From: an uncultured Ruminococcus sp.
GTDB lineage: Bacteria > Bacillota > Clostridia > Oscillospirales > Ruminococcaceae
Assembly: GCF_947301925.1 (NCBI RefSeq)
Contig: NZ_CAMYUE010000006.1
Coordinates: forward strand, 91,973-155,972
Direction: 5' to 3'
DNA length: 64,000 bases
In this document: positions 26,262-37,344 of the stretch, in pieces
Layout of the letters: the number at the start of each line of letters is the position of its first letter
Position numbering within the stretch: position 1 is the first letter of the stretch
Notes under the pieces: model-generated
What the model was told of the DNA's origin: nothing
The model's database searches: none
Seen by the model: only the letters and a program-made list of their open reading frames with translations
Translations under genes and position numbers: made by a program

Positions 26262-26738
26262 ATGTTCAGGATAGGTCACGGATACGACGTACACAAGCTT
26301 GTTGAGGGCAGGAAGCTCATTCTCGGCGGTGTTGAGATACCTCATGTTACGGGACTTCTCGGTCACTCCGACGCGGACGTTCTCGTCCACGCCATAATGG
26401 ACGCCATGCTGGGAGCTCTGGCCATGGGTGATATAGGCCATCTTTTCCCCGATAACGACAACAGCTTCAAGGACGCCGACAGCATGAAGCTCATGGCGGA
26501 GGTATGCCGCAGAGTGAGAGCCGAGGGCTGGGAGATAGGCAATATCGACGCAACGATAATAGCGCAGGCACCGAAGCTTGCTCCCCATATAATGACGATG
26601 AGGGAGAATATCGCAAGAGTATGCGGCTGCGACGTATCGCAGATCAGCGTCAAGGCCACCACCGAGGAGCACCTGGGCTTCACAGGCGAGAAGCTGGGAA
26701 TGTCCGCCCATGCAGTGGCACTCATGCAGAAAGTGTAA
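26262..26738 (+). CDS. ispF: 2-C-methyl-D-erythritol 2,4-cyclodiphosphate synthase
   Basis: 158 residues, full length. IspF makes the cyclic diphosphate in the MEP isoprenoid pathway. Seen are the zinc ligands in GHGYDVHKL (Asp-x-His) and the distal His in [26 protein letters not shown], and [14 protein letters not shown]. It sits 24 bp after the antiporter gene; AAAGGAG precedes the start. Confidence 0.98.
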   Translation: MFRIGHGYDVHKLVEGRKLILGGVEIPHVTGLLGHSDADVLVHAIMDAMLGALAMGDIGHLFPDNDNSFKDADSMKLMAEVCRRVRAEGWEIGNIDATIIAQAPKLAPHIMTMRENIARVCGCDVSQISVKATTEEHLGFTGEKLGMSAHAVALMQKV

Positions 26739-26773
26739 AAAATCCCCGAAGCTTTATGGCTTCGGGGATTTTT
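26739..26773. terminator. Bidirectional terminator between ispF and the dockerin gene
   Basis: AAAATCCCCGAAGC pairs with GCTTCGGGGATTTT around a short loop; T runs on both strands. Confidence 0.95.
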
Positions 26774-26782
26774 GTATATCCG

Positions 26783-28033
26783 TCAGTCAGCGCTGATTTC
26801 AAGGCTGCTTATCTTGTGGAGCAGATACTCCTGTATACGCAGTGCGTCATTGGAGGTAAGCCCCTCTGTGGAGCTGTCCACGTCGCCGTTGAGCTTGCCC
26901 TGCTCAGTCAGGTGCTTGGGATCCGTTCCTGTGAGTCCGTACTTATTCGGATTTGCAAGGCTCTGCATGATGAGTATAGCGTCTGCCAGCTCCACCTTTT
27001 CATCACAGTTGGTATCGCCGTAAAGGATATCAGCGGGAGGCGCAGTGGTAGTCGTTGATGTGACGGTCGTTGACGTTGTGGTAGTAGTGGTTGTGGTGGT
27101 AGTTGTAGTGGTAACAGGCGGCTTTTCGGTTATCGGAGCCATGCTGGGCTTGGTATCGCCCCACCAGTCCCAGCGGTCGGGAGTGCGGTACTTGTTGATC
27201 TTCTCGCCGTTTGCAGAGGTCCAGGTGAACACGTTGTCGTAAAGGTGTCCCTCATAGTAGTAGAACTGCGCCATTGCGCATATCTCATCGGCATATGTGG
27301 CGTAGGCGCCGTCGTCCTCAGCCATGTTGCACCAGCCTGTGTTGAAGCCCTTGAGGCTGTTCCTTACTACCTGATAGTCGGTCATTCCCTGCTGGTTCAT
27401 GCAGATCTCCGCAAAGTGGAGTATCTTTCTGATACCCATATGATTGGATATGATGCAGTCGTAGAAGTTCTGCGGGGTAAAGGAATACTGGTACATCTCG
27501 GGGACGTTGTCCTCTGGCATGAACTTGGGGTCGCAGTCCGCAAAGGCCGTAACGGCGGTCTGCAAGGTGCCGTATGCGTGGGCGGAGTTAACGCCCCAGC
27601 CGTCCTCGTAGGCGGTCTCGTGGTCAGAGCCTATCTTGCCCTCGCCGAGAGTTGATTCTCTCGACCCCAGTCCTAAGAACAGAGCATACATTTTCTCGCG
27701 GTCGGGCTGTCCCAGACGTGTGGAAATGAGGTCCCAGTGCTCGTCTATCTCCTTGTAGAGAGCGTACTTTACTTCCTGTACGGTCATTTTATGGTTGATC
27801 GCGCGTATCTCCTCAGCTGAGGCGTCCGCGGGAGTGTTCCTCTCGCCGAAATTCAGGGGGTTGCCTACGCCCTCAGCCTGTATATCACGGGAGGTATCGT
27901 GCAGGGGCTCGCAGGTCTCTCCGGCGAAGCACCATTCGTCCGCATGGACCGTTGAGCTGCCGAGACCTGTCACTGCTGATGAAGTGCATATCACCGCAGC
28001 GGTGAGAAGTCCCCATAATCTGTTGAATCTCAT
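26783..28033 (-). CDS. Secreted lysozyme-like protein with C-terminal dockerin
   Basis: 416 residues from ATG 28033 (GAGGTGACAGCT upstream). Signal peptide about 1-30. The domain at about 75-290 is not firmly identified, but GLGSREST with Glu126 and AYGTLQTA at 153-160 recall the catalytic Glu and the G-x-x-Q motif of lysozyme-fold transglycosylases. A Thr/Ser linker (about 300-335) leads to a dockerin: YGDTNCDEKVELADAILIMQ and LNGDVDSSTEGLTSNDALRI. That dockerin is very like the xylanase one at 47.8 kb (same SLANPNKY). The substrate could be peptidoglycan or another glycan. It starts 10 bp after the MIF-like gene. Confidence 0.85.
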   Translation of the reverse strand: MRFNRLWGLLTAAVICTSSAVTGLGSSTVHADEWCFAGETCEPLHDTSRDIQAEGVGNPLNFGERNTPADASAEEIRAINHKMTVQEVKYALYKEIDEHWDLISTRLGQPDREKMYALFLGLGSRESTLGEGKIGSDHETAYEDGWGVNSAHAYGTLQTAVTAFADCDPKFMPEDNVPEMYQYSFTPQNFYDCIISNHMGIRKILHFAEICMNQQGMTDYQVVRNSLKGFNTGWCNMAEDDGAYATYADEICAMAQFYYYEGHLYDNVFTWTSANGEKINKYRTPDRWDWWGDTKPSMAPITEKPPVTTTTTTTTTTTTTSTTVTSTTTTAPPADILYGDTNCDEKVELADAILIMQSLANPNKYGLTGTDPKHLTEQGKLNGDVDSSTEGLTSNDALRIQEYLLHKISSLEISAD

Positions 28034-28043
28034 AGCTGTCACC

Positions 28044-28385
28044 TCAGAAGTTGGAGCCGTTCCAGCCCCAGTCGCTGGTACCTGTGTACTTGACGTATAC
28101 CCTGTCCGATGGTACGCCGATATTGTCTGTGAGAATGCCTGTGATATGGCTGGTGAGGGTAGTCAGCGCATTTGAGGAAGCGCTGCCGAATATGGATACT
28201 TCTACCATAGCGGCGGGAGCGTCCTCTCCCTTGAACCACAGGTCGTACTCTGGCTCGATGCCTACCATGAGCCAGCCCTCGGACTTGCCGGGGATAGCGG
28301 TTATAGCTCTGCCCAGAGCTGATTTGATACTGGTTTTCTGCTCCGCAGATACGGAGACATTGGTCTTGACGTTGATGAATGGCAT
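28044..28385 (-). CDS. MIF / phenylpyruvate tautomerase-like protein
   Basis: 113 residues of the macrophage migration inhibitory factor superfamily. The N-terminal Pro2 (MPFINVKTN) would be the catalytic base; GWLMVGIEPEYDLWF, VEVSIFG and the C-terminal WGWNGSNF match bacterial MIF homologues. These form trimers and catalyse keto-enol tautomerisation of pyruvates; the physiological role in bacteria is unclear. No signal peptide. It is followed after 10 bp by the dockerin gene in the same direction. Confidence 0.9.
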   Translation of the reverse strand: MPFINVKTNVSVSAEQKTSIKSALGRAITAIPGKSEGWLMVGIEPEYDLWFKGEDAPAAMVEVSIFGSASSNALTTLTSHITGILTDNIGVPSDRVYVKYTGTSDWGWNGSNF

Positions 28386-28415
28386 GATGAATTCCTCCTC
28401 ATTGTGATTTCTTGT

Positions 28416-29696
28416 TTATATACTTATAAGCCCTTCCGAGAGCATTTCCTGTGCCGCAAGCATTACGCCCAGCCTGCCGCTGGTGTAGGTTATTCCTCCC
28501 TGCATCCATACAGCGTAGGGTTCGCGGAGAGGAGCGTCTGCGGAGAGCTCGATAGACGCGCCGTTGGTGAAGGCTCCTGCCGCCATGATGACCTGACTTG
28601 AATAGCCGGGCATATCCCAGGGCTCGGGAGTAACGAAGGAGTCCACGGGAGCGCCCTTCTGTATACCCCGGCAGAAAGCGCAGAGGTGCTCTGCGTCGCC
28701 AAGCTGCACGGCTGTGATGATATCTCCTCTGGGGTCGTCCTTGCGGGGCGAGCATTCAAAGCCCAGCATAGTAAAGAGCTCGCTGGCGAACATAGCGGTC
28801 TTGACAGCATTTGCCACCACATCGGGAGCAAAGAAAAGTCCCAGCAGCATCTCGCGGTTCATGCCGAGAGTGCAGCCTACCTCCTTGCCCATGCCCACGC
28901 AGGTTAGACGATAGGAGCAGAGCTCCACAAGGTCGGTTCTGCCTGCGATATATCCGCCTGTACGGGCGATACCGCCGCCGGCGTTCTTTATAAGGGAGCC
29001 GATGATGACGTCAGCGCCTACAGCTGTGGGCTCTCTGTCCTCGATGAACTCGCCGTAGCAGTTGTCCACCATTATTATAATGTCGGGGTTGCCCTTTTTA
29101 GCGGCTTTTATCATCTTTTCGATGTCGGCGATTGTAAAGGCACCGCGGAGCGAATAGCCGCGGGAGCGCTGTATGTAGGCCACCTTGGCGTCCTTTACGG
29201 CCTCGGTTATCTCGTCAGGCCTGGGAGTACCGTCCTCGTTGAGGTCCACCTGACCGTATTCCACGCCGTAGTCCATAAGTGAGCCGCTGCCCTTGCTGCC
29301 GCTGAGTCCGATGACCTCCTCGAGGGTGTCGTAGGGCTTGCCTGTAATAGATACTATCTTGTCGCCTGTGCGGAGGACTCCGAAGAGCGCAACGGAAAGG
29401 GCGTGAGTGCCCGATACGAAGTTGAAGCGCACCAGTGCGTCCTCGGCGCCGAGAGCCTGTGCAAAGACCTTGTCTATGACCTCTCTGCCCATGTCGCCGT
29501 AGCCGTAGCCTGTAGAGCCGTAGAAGCAGGGCTCGCTTACCTTGTTGTCGGAGAAGGCCTTCAGCACCTTTGCACCGCAGTATTCGGCGGTCTCCTCGGC
29601 CTTGCGGAAGGCGTCGGCGCAGTTTTTCTCTGCCTGAGCGGCCAGCTCGGCAAGTCTGCTGTCGAAGCCGTATAATTCGTTTATCTTACTGTTCAT
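28416..29696 (-). CDS. Methionine gamma-lyase-family PLP protein (YnbB-like, 'aluminum resistance')
   Basis: 426 residues, typical of PF06838. GSTGYGYGDMGRE, FNFVSGTHALSVALFG (phosphate cup) and GSLIKNAGGGIA (PLP lysine) are visible, with IIMVDNCYGEFIED before. The family is related to Cys/Met-metabolism PLP enzymes; the physiological reaction is not settled. It has a probable promoter with TATAAT at 29748-29743 (minus). Confidence 0.9.
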   Translation of the reverse strand: MNSKINELYGFDSRLAELAAQAEKNCADAFRKAEETAEYCGAKVLKAFSDNKVSEPCFYGSTGYGYGDMGREVIDKVFAQALGAEDALVRFNFVSGTHALSVALFGVLRTGDKIVSITGKPYDTLEEVIGLSGSKGSGSLMDYGVEYGQVDLNEDGTPRPDEITEAVKDAKVAYIQRSRGYSLRGAFTIADIEKMIKAAKKGNPDIIIMVDNCYGEFIEDREPTAVGADVIIGSLIKNAGGGIARTGGYIAGRTDLVELCSYRLTCVGMGKEVGCTLGMNREMLLGLFFAPDVVANAVKTAMFASELFTMLGFECSPRKDDPRGDIITAVQLGDAEHLCAFCRGIQKGAPVDSFVTPEPWDMPGYSSQVIMAAGAFTNGASIELSADAPLREPYAVWMQGGITYTSGRLGVMLAAQEMLSEGLISI

Positions 29697-29782
29697 GTTT
29701 TATCCTTTCCTGCCGGTATACGCAAAATACCTGTATGTTTTTATTATACACCATCAGCCTGCATTTGGGAAGTCCTTTCGGA

Positions 29783-31732
29783 TTAATTATACTGTTTTAA
29801 TAATCTGTAATAGCAGACCTCGGAGTATTCGCTGATGATATCCTGATATTCGCTGTCCATTTCGGCTTTTGAATACCATTTTCCGTTTCTGCCCTTATAT
29901 CCCCAGCCTGTGATAACGGGGATATCGGCTTTTATGTGTTCAAGCTCCTGCTGCATGGGAGTAAGCGGTATATCAGCCGCCTTCATCACTTCGTTTGAAA
30001 GGTAGTTGAGACTTATCTCGCCGATCTCCTCGTCGTCTATGTCCTGATTGCACCATATGAAAAACGGAGTCCGGTGAGTCAGGGAATTCTTTTCCATCTC
30101 GCTCAATCCGGGACGTTCATCGAACAGAGCGTTATCAAAGTCTATCAGATCGGGAAAATGATCACCGAACATAACAATGATGACCTTTTCGTCATAGTCT
30201 CTGAAATGGTCGATGAGCTCAAGGGTGGCCTGATCGCTGAGATGTACGGAATTAAGGTATATTTCCGCTGATTTATCGTATGGGTATTCCAGTCTGATCT
30301 CATCGGACTTGTATTCGTTGTACGGCGTATGATCCTGCATGGTGGACGCCATGATAAAGAGTCCCTTGCTTTTGTCCCGTTCGTCGGCGAGCTTGCAGAT
30401 CTCTCTGTAGAATTGGCTGTCACTTTTTTTCGACTCCTCAAGGGGTATATCCCCATCGAGAAAGTATGTGCGGTCAAATCCGTAGTGTTCATATACTTCC
30501 TCGATATTCCATACGTTTTTCGAGATAGGCGATATGCCTATAGTATCGAATCCGTAATTATTGAAGGTATCAACAATGCTGTCCTTGTGGCTGTCTATGT
30601 ACATGGAATACACACCGACGCCGTCGGGAAGGAACAGCATGGAATTGCCTGTGAGGAATTCATAGTCAGAATTACAGGTATTGCCGCCGAAGGGCGAGAC
30701 CGATACATACCCCTTTATGGTGTTTTCGTCCAGTGACCGCCATACGGGCAGAGCGTCCTTGTTTGACGAAAAATCATAGATTATCTTATGATCCGCCCAG
30801 CTTTCGTTGAGGACTGCCAGTATTACGGGAGTACCTATGTCTTTTTTCTCCTCACTGTATTGTTCAAGGACAGCAATGGCCTTTTCATCGGAATAGTTCT
30901 GTGACTTATGTATGTGAGTGTTGAAAAGATCGTAATAAATGGTGGCCAGACTGCCTACTGTTGAAGCTGTTTTGTCGGGGAACCACATTCCGAGGTTATA
31001 TATTGAGTTATAGTATTTCCCCGAGGTGACGGAGACAACAGCAGCACAGACAACGGCGGCAGCAAGCGTGATGGTTCTTTTGGGGATACCGCTTTTTCTG
31101 AACTTCATGGATAAGAGCCAGATGGTCGTTATGACAAAAACTGCCAGTATGAAGAAAATGTCTGAAGTAAGTCTGAAGCTGTATTCGCTCTTGATAGCCA
31201 GAGCGCTTTTTATATTGAACACATCGGCCAGTCTTATGGGGATACCGCGCAGCATTATCAGATAATACTGAAGGATACAGAACGCGTTCAGGAACACCGA
31301 GGCTGTAATGAACCAGATCCTGGGGTTCCTGAAAATGGCGGCACCAAGGATAAATATGAGGATATTCAGGAAAACGCCCGTTAATGTAAAAATAATGTAA
31401 TCCTTTATGACCTTGTCACCGTTGACAAGCTCGCATACCCAGTAATTGACAGCTCCGAAAAACGCTGCCGTTATCAAGGGATCATATTCGATGTTTTTCT
31501 TCAGGCAATGCCGTATAAAAACGATCAATGCCGCCAGAATGACAAGCCCCATAAAAATCAGAACGGCAATGTCTATAACAGTGATAAGGATTATTTCTTC
31601 GTAATAATGAAAGGAATGATATAGCATCCACATCATAAAAAGAAATAACAGCAGCATACACAGATTCTGAGTGATCCTCTTTGTTTTGGGTCTGTCATCA
31701 TTATAAAACAGATTTTTGATCTTGTTTATCAT
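29783..31732 (-). CDS. LTA synthase-family phosphoglycerol transferase (sulfatase fold)
   Basis: 649 residues. Five hydrophobic segments occupy about the first 260 residues; the rest is an extracellular sulfatase-like domain. LAVLNESWAD holds a metal-binding Glu, and NTCNSDYEFLTGNS carries the predicted nucleophile Thr352, matching the LtaS pattern. MASTMQDHTPY and VIMFGDHFPD supply further metal ligands. Such enzymes add glycerol phosphate to glycolipids or other polymers on the outer face. No lipid-anchor genes are nearby, so the acceptor is open. Confidence 0.9.
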   Translation of the reverse strand: MINKIKNLFYNDDRPKTKRITQNLCMLLLFLFMMWMLYHSFHYYEEIILITVIDIAVLIFMGLVILAALIVFIRHCLKKNIEYDPLITAAFFGAVNYWVCELVNGDKVIKDYIIFTLTGVFLNILIFILGAAIFRNPRIWFITASVFLNAFCILQYYLIMLRGIPIRLADVFNIKSALAIKSEYSFRLTSDIFFILAVFVITTIWLLSMKFRKSGIPKRTITLAAAVVCAAVVSVTSGKYYNSIYNLGMWFPDKTASTVGSLATIYYDLFNTHIHKSQNYSDEKAIAVLEQYSEEKKDIGTPVILAVLNESWADHKIIYDFSSNKDALPVWRSLDENTIKGYVSVSPFGGNTCNSDYEFLTGNSMLFLPDGVGVYSMYIDSHKDSIVDTFNNYGFDTIGISPISKNVWNIEEVYEHYGFDRTYFLDGDIPLEESKKSDSQFYREICKLADERDKSKGLFIMASTMQDHTPYNEYKSDEIRLEYPYDKSAEIYLNSVHLSDQATLELIDHFRDYDEKVIIVMFGDHFPDLIDFDNALFDERPGLSEMEKNSLTHRTPFFIWCNQDIDDEEIGEISLNYLSNEVMKAADIPLTPMQQELEHIKADIPVITGWGYKGRNGKWYSKAEMDSEYQDIISEYSEVCYYRLLKQYN

Positions 31733-31797
31733 GTATCGTGCTTCCTCCCTGAAAATAACAGCTTTGCTCCTTATGAGGGCTTTGCGGACATAGTGAG

Positions 31798-33045
31798 TCA
31801 GACCTTATAGCTTTCCGCTTCTTTTATGAGCTTCACGTCCACGAGAGCGTCAATGAGGGTGCCGTTTTCGGCGTACTCCTCGGAGAAGATCTTGCCGTCC
31901 TGCCGTATTTTACCGAGGAATGCCCCCTTGTCGTAGGGGATCAGCAGCTTCATGCGCTTTGCGGTCTCGGGAAGGTTCTTCACTATACATTCAAGGAGCC
32001 TGTCGAAGCCCGTGCGCTCCTTGGCGCTTATCATGACGGTGGTGTCGTCCTCGAACACCGTATCGGTGTACGGAGCTACGTCCGCCTTGTTCATGACGTA
32101 TATCTGAGGTATGCCCTCGCAGCCCAGCTCGCCGAGAAGCTTTGATGTGACCTGAGCCTGCTCCTTTATCTCGGGAGAGGACAGATCCTGCACGTTGAGG
32201 ATTATATCCGCAGCTGCAGCCTCCTCCAGAGTGGACTTGAAGGCCTCCACCAGATTATGGGGCAGTCTTCTGATAAGTCCTACCGTGTCAATGAGCATGA
32301 CGCTCCTGCCGTCGGGCAGCTCTATTGAACGGGAGGTTATATCCAGCGTGGCAAAGAGCTTGTTTTCCGCAAGCACTCCCGCGTCCGTCAGTGCGTTCAG
32401 CAGGGTGGACTTGCCCACATTGGTATAGCCCACTATGGCCGCACAGAGTATGCCGTCCTTTTTGCGGCGTGAACGCGAGAAGCTGCGGTGCTTTTTCAGC
32501 TCTTCCAGCTCCGCTTCCAGGTTGCTTATGCGTTTGCGGATATGGCGCTTGTCGGTCTCCAGCTTCGTTTCGCCGGGACCTCTTGTGCCGATGCCTCCGC
32601 CAAGACGGGACAGCGCCGTGCCCATGCCCGTAAGACGGGGCAGACGGTACTTCTGCTGAGCAAGCTCCACCTGGAGCTTGCCCTCCTTAGTTCTTGCACG
32701 CTGGGCAAATATGTCAAGTATCAGCGTAGTGCGGTCGATAACGCGGACGCCGAGTATCTCCTCGATATTTCTGACCTGAACTCCCGTGAGCTCGTGGTCG
32801 AAGATGACCAGCTCCGCTTCAAGGGCGCCGAGCTGTTCCTTCAGCTCCTCCAGCCTTCCTGCGCCCATACAGGTGGCAGGGTCGTAGGCGGGGCGCTTCT
32901 GTATGATATTGCCGACCACATCGGCGCCTGCTGTACCGGCCAGCTCTGCCAGCTCGGCAATGGAGGTCTCTGCGTCGAATTCGCCTGTATCCACGCAGGC
33001 AAGGACGGCTTTTACGGGGACTTCCTCCGTTTTGTTCTCGTACAT
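31798..33045 (-). CDS. hflX: GTPase HflX
   Basis: 415 residues. The N-terminal HflX domain includes GRLEELKEQL and GGGIGTRGPGETKLETD; the GTPase follows with G1 GYTNVGKST, G3 DTVGLI, G4 NKAD and G5 SAK. HflX splits stalled or hibernating ribosomes. It is the last gene of the run beginning with queA; 12 bp separate it from the GIY-YIG gene. Confidence 0.97.
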   Translation of the reverse strand: MYENKTEEVPVKAVLACVDTGEFDAETSIAELAELAGTAGADVVGNIIQKRPAYDPATCMGAGRLEELKEQLGALEAELVIFDHELTGVQVRNIEEILGVRVIDRTTLILDIFAQRARTKEGKLQVELAQQKYRLPRLTGMGTALSRLGGGIGTRGPGETKLETDKRHIRKRISNLEAELEELKKHRSFSRSRRKKDGILCAAIVGYTNVGKSTLLNALTDAGVLAENKLFATLDITSRSIELPDGRSVMLIDTVGLIRRLPHNLVEAFKSTLEEAAAADIILNVQDLSSPEIKEQAQVTSKLLGELGCEGIPQIYVMNKADVAPYTDTVFEDDTTVMISAKERTGFDRLLECIVKNLPETAKRMKLLIPYDKGAFLGKIRQDGKIFSEEYAENGTLIDALVDVKLIKEAESYKV

Positions 33046-33057
33046 AAAAACTCCTTT

Positions 33058-33366
33058 TCAGATGGTCTCGCGGCGGTAGAGCTCCGCGTTCTCGCTGCCG
33101 AAGAGCTGCGGAAACAGGCTGTTATCGGATATGAGCGCCAGCTTCTGAGCCTTTTTCAGCTGCTTTATGCGGAATTCCAGCTTTGAGGCAAGGCTGCGGC
33201 CTTCACAGCTCCATAACGCCTCGAGGGAGACCGCTCTGTGCGACCTTGTGAAGCGTGCGCATTTTTCGGTCCTGCCGAAATGCTCGTCCATCCGTCGGCT
33301 GACATCTGTTGTGATGCCCGTATAGAGCAGGTCTCCCTCGCATTTGATTATATATATGTAGTACAT
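33058..33366 (-). CDS. GIY-YIG nuclease superfamily protein (UPF0213 type)
   Basis: 102 residues. YYIYIIKCEGDLLYTGITTD corresponds to the GIY-YIG core and RRMDEHFG and KLEFRIKQLKK to the catalytic Arg and Glu. Small stand-alone members occur in most bacteria without settled function. It begins 6 bp after the membrane protein gene. Confidence 0.92.
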   Translation of the reverse strand: MYYIYIIKCEGDLLYTGITTDVSRRMDEHFGRTEKCARFTRSHRAVSLEALWSCEGRSLASKLEFRIKQLKKAQKLALISDNSLFPQLFGSENAELYRRETI

Positions 33367-33372
33367 ATCACA

Positions 33373-35757
33373 TCATGTCCAGAAGGCGAAGAGACGCTGT
33401 ACCTCGTAGGCCATTTCGGGGAAGCCTCTGTCGTAATCGTCAAATCTGAACATCTGGTTGAATTCCTGAGTTCCCGCAACTACCAGAGCCCACATCACGG
33501 AGAACCACATGAAGCCGCATATGAGCTTTTTCTTGGTGGGATCCTTGACTCTTGGGTAGAGGAAGAAGATAATGGCCAGTGCTCCCAGCAGAGCCTGCCA
33601 TGCGAAGTCGGTCATATAGCGTGCAGCATAGCCGCTCTCCCATACGGAGGCAACTATCACGAAGGGTATGACAAGGCATGGAAGGGATATATATACCGCC
33701 TTTGAGAGCCTGTTCTTCCTGCCGTGTACTGCTTTCAGCGCCCTGCCCGAGAATATGTATGCGAAAAGGGGCAGCGCAAGGCAGAATATGCCCGAGGTGT
33801 TGTATGTACAGACCACATCGGCGTAGAAGTAGCCGCCGCTGTTGAGGTACTGGAAATCCGTCCTGAAGCCGGGATAGCCGGGGACGAATATGGGTGGATT
33901 GAAGAAGTAGTTGTATATCGCCACCAATGACAGACGGGGGTGGAACTGTGTCCTTGTGAAGTCGTTGATGGTGAGGGAATACTGTATGCCGAACTCAAAG
34001 GGCGAGCCGAAGCGGGTGTAGTTGTACCACATCTGTATCAGTCCTATGCAGGCCATGGGAAGTATGGCGCAGAGGAGATATCTTACGCCGCAGGAGTTGA
34101 ACAGCCTGCTGCCGTCCTTTTTCGTGCTTTCAGCGGCTGCTCTCGGGAGAGCCATGAGCATGAAAAGAGCTGCGGCTATGCAGTAAAGCACCAGAGTAGG
34201 TCTGCTGAGCACCGCAACGGCAAAAAGAGTTGAGGCAACGGCTGTTCTCGGCAGGGATATCTTCTTGTCACCGATTATATTTGCCGAGAGCATGAAGTAT
34301 ACCGCCCATGTCAGCACCGCAAAGCCTGCGGAGAGAGCGACCTCGTAGAACAGAGGCCTGCCTATGCTGAACCATATGCCGCTTATCACCTGTGCGATAA
34401 TGAGGCCCGAGATAACGAAGCCGGCGGGAGTTTTCGGGAACAGCTTCCTGATGAACTCCATATACAGCTTGGTGAGACCCAGTATGCCGATAAGGGCGAA
34501 GAGCATAACCGCCATGGAGTCGGGGAAATAATACCCCGTCAGCAGGTGATAGGGCAGGAATACCAGCACCACGGGAGCTATGCCGTAATAGCTGTAATAC
34601 TGTCCGTCAAAGTAAACGTGATCCCAGTTGTACTCTATCTGCGCCGCGTCAAGGGTAGCTGTCACATAGGGGTGGGGAGCGTTGTTGAGTGCGGCGGTGG
34701 GCTTGTCCAGCAGGTGAGTGCTGCCGTGCTCAAAGGCGTCCACCAGCTCCTGGGTCATCTGATTGCCCTCGGAGCACTTCATTATGTCGATTATGGAGTA
34801 ATTGTCCAGCTTCATGAAAGTAGTCACGATAGCCGCCAGACAGGCAGCGTCGGTTATGATGACAGCTGCTGTGCGGCAGAGGCTCTTTTTCTTGGAGTAG
34901 CTCTGCTGCATGGTCTTGCTGTGTATCATCAGGTGCCAGAAGGTAAGACCGAAGATGATGAGCACGAGCCTTATCCATGAAATGCCCATGGGTATCTGCT
35001 TATTGAAGCTTATGCCCCTGAGATAAACTGTGCCGCCGTTCTGGGGAGTGAGGGTCAGCTTCAGCTTGCTGAGCCTGCCCGAAAGGTGGAGCTGAACGCA
35101 GTTTGAGTGAGGCTTGTCCTTTACGATGATACCTGTGGCCACGGCGTACCTGTAATCGTGGGGAGTGGTCTCGTCCATGGCGTCAATGGAGACGTCTGCA
35201 CCCTTTGCGCCCTGCTCGAAGTCCATATCAACGTATACGTCGGCCACCTCCTGATCTATGTTCTCGAAGGTGAATATAGTGGAGTGGTCGCCCTTTACGG
35301 TTATCTCTCCCGTCTCGCTGTCAGGTCTTATGTTTGTGCCCTTTGCACATTCCTCGGCGGAGAAGTCCATCTGACCGTAGCTGCCGAAATACAGCCTGTA
35401 GGTGGGGATGTTGAACACCGTCACCTCCAGCAGGGCTGCGATGAGCACCGCCTTTACGAAGGCTGCTGCGGAACGGTATCTGCGCTTTTTGTTGAGGGTG
35501 CATACCAGAACGGAAATGCCTGCCATGGCGCCCAGGAGCAGGAAGGCTCCCCTGAATACGGGGGGGGCGATGATGCCGAAGGCCTCGGCGGCAGCTATGA
35601 AGGACAGCAGTATGGCCGCGCCCCTTGAGGCTGCGCGTATGTTTTTCATATTGCCGTGTTCGGTCTTATCGCTGAGGTCGCATTTTATCTCGTGAAGTGA
35701 AACGGCGGTCACAGAAACGGAGACCGCAAGCATTAAAACAAACAGAAACGTACTCAT
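33373..35757 (-). CDS. Large polytopic membrane protein, possibly GT-C-type glycosyltransferase
   Basis: 794 residues. After three N-terminal hydrophobic segments comes a soluble beta-rich region (about 125-265), then about ten membrane spans. HVYFDGQYYSYYGIAP between spans resembles the extracellular loop of PMT-like (GT39) glycosyltransferases, and the LSRPTLVLY-type spans fit that fold, but the DE/DD catalytic motif was not located. Role could be decoration of wall polymers. It lies 16 bp after tgt in a long operon; an unusual neighbour for tRNA modification genes. Confidence 0.7.
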   Translation of the reverse strand: MSTFLFVLMLAVSVSVTAVSLHEIKCDLSDKTEHGNMKNIRAASRGAAILLSFIAAAEAFGIIAPPVFRGAFLLLGAMAGISVLVCTLNKKRRYRSAAAFVKAVLIAALLEVTVFNIPTYRLYFGSYGQMDFSAEECAKGTNIRPDSETGEITVKGDHSTIFTFENIDQEVADVYVDMDFEQGAKGADVSIDAMDETTPHDYRYAVATGIIVKDKPHSNCVQLHLSGRLSKLKLTLTPQNGGTVYLRGISFNKQIPMGISWIRLVLIIFGLTFWHLMIHSKTMQQSYSKKKSLCRTAAVIITDAACLAAIVTTFMKLDNYSIIDIMKCSEGNQMTQELVDAFEHGSTHLLDKPTAALNNAPHPYVTATLDAAQIEYNWDHVYFDGQYYSYYGIAPVVLVFLPYHLLTGYYFPDSMAVMLFALIGILGLTKLYMEFIRKLFPKTPAGFVISGLIIAQVISGIWFSIGRPLFYEVALSAGFAVLTWAVYFMLSANIIGDKKISLPRTAVASTLFAVAVLSRPTLVLYCIAAALFMLMALPRAAAESTKKDGSRLFNSCGVRYLLCAILPMACIGLIQMWYNYTRFGSPFEFGIQYSLTINDFTRTQFHPRLSLVAIYNYFFNPPIFVPGYPGFRTDFQYLNSGGYFYADVVCTYNTSGIFCLALPLFAYIFSGRALKAVHGRKNRLSKAVYISLPCLVIPFVIVASVWESGYAARYMTDFAWQALLGALAIIFFLYPRVKDPTKKKLICGFMWFSVMWALVVAGTQEFNQMFRFDDYDRGFPEMAYEVQRLFAFWT

Positions 35758-35773
35758 ATAAACTCCGTATTTA

Positions 35774-37317
<1,544 letters not shown>

Positions 37318-37344
37318 TATTATTAACTCCTTGGTCTATTCTTT

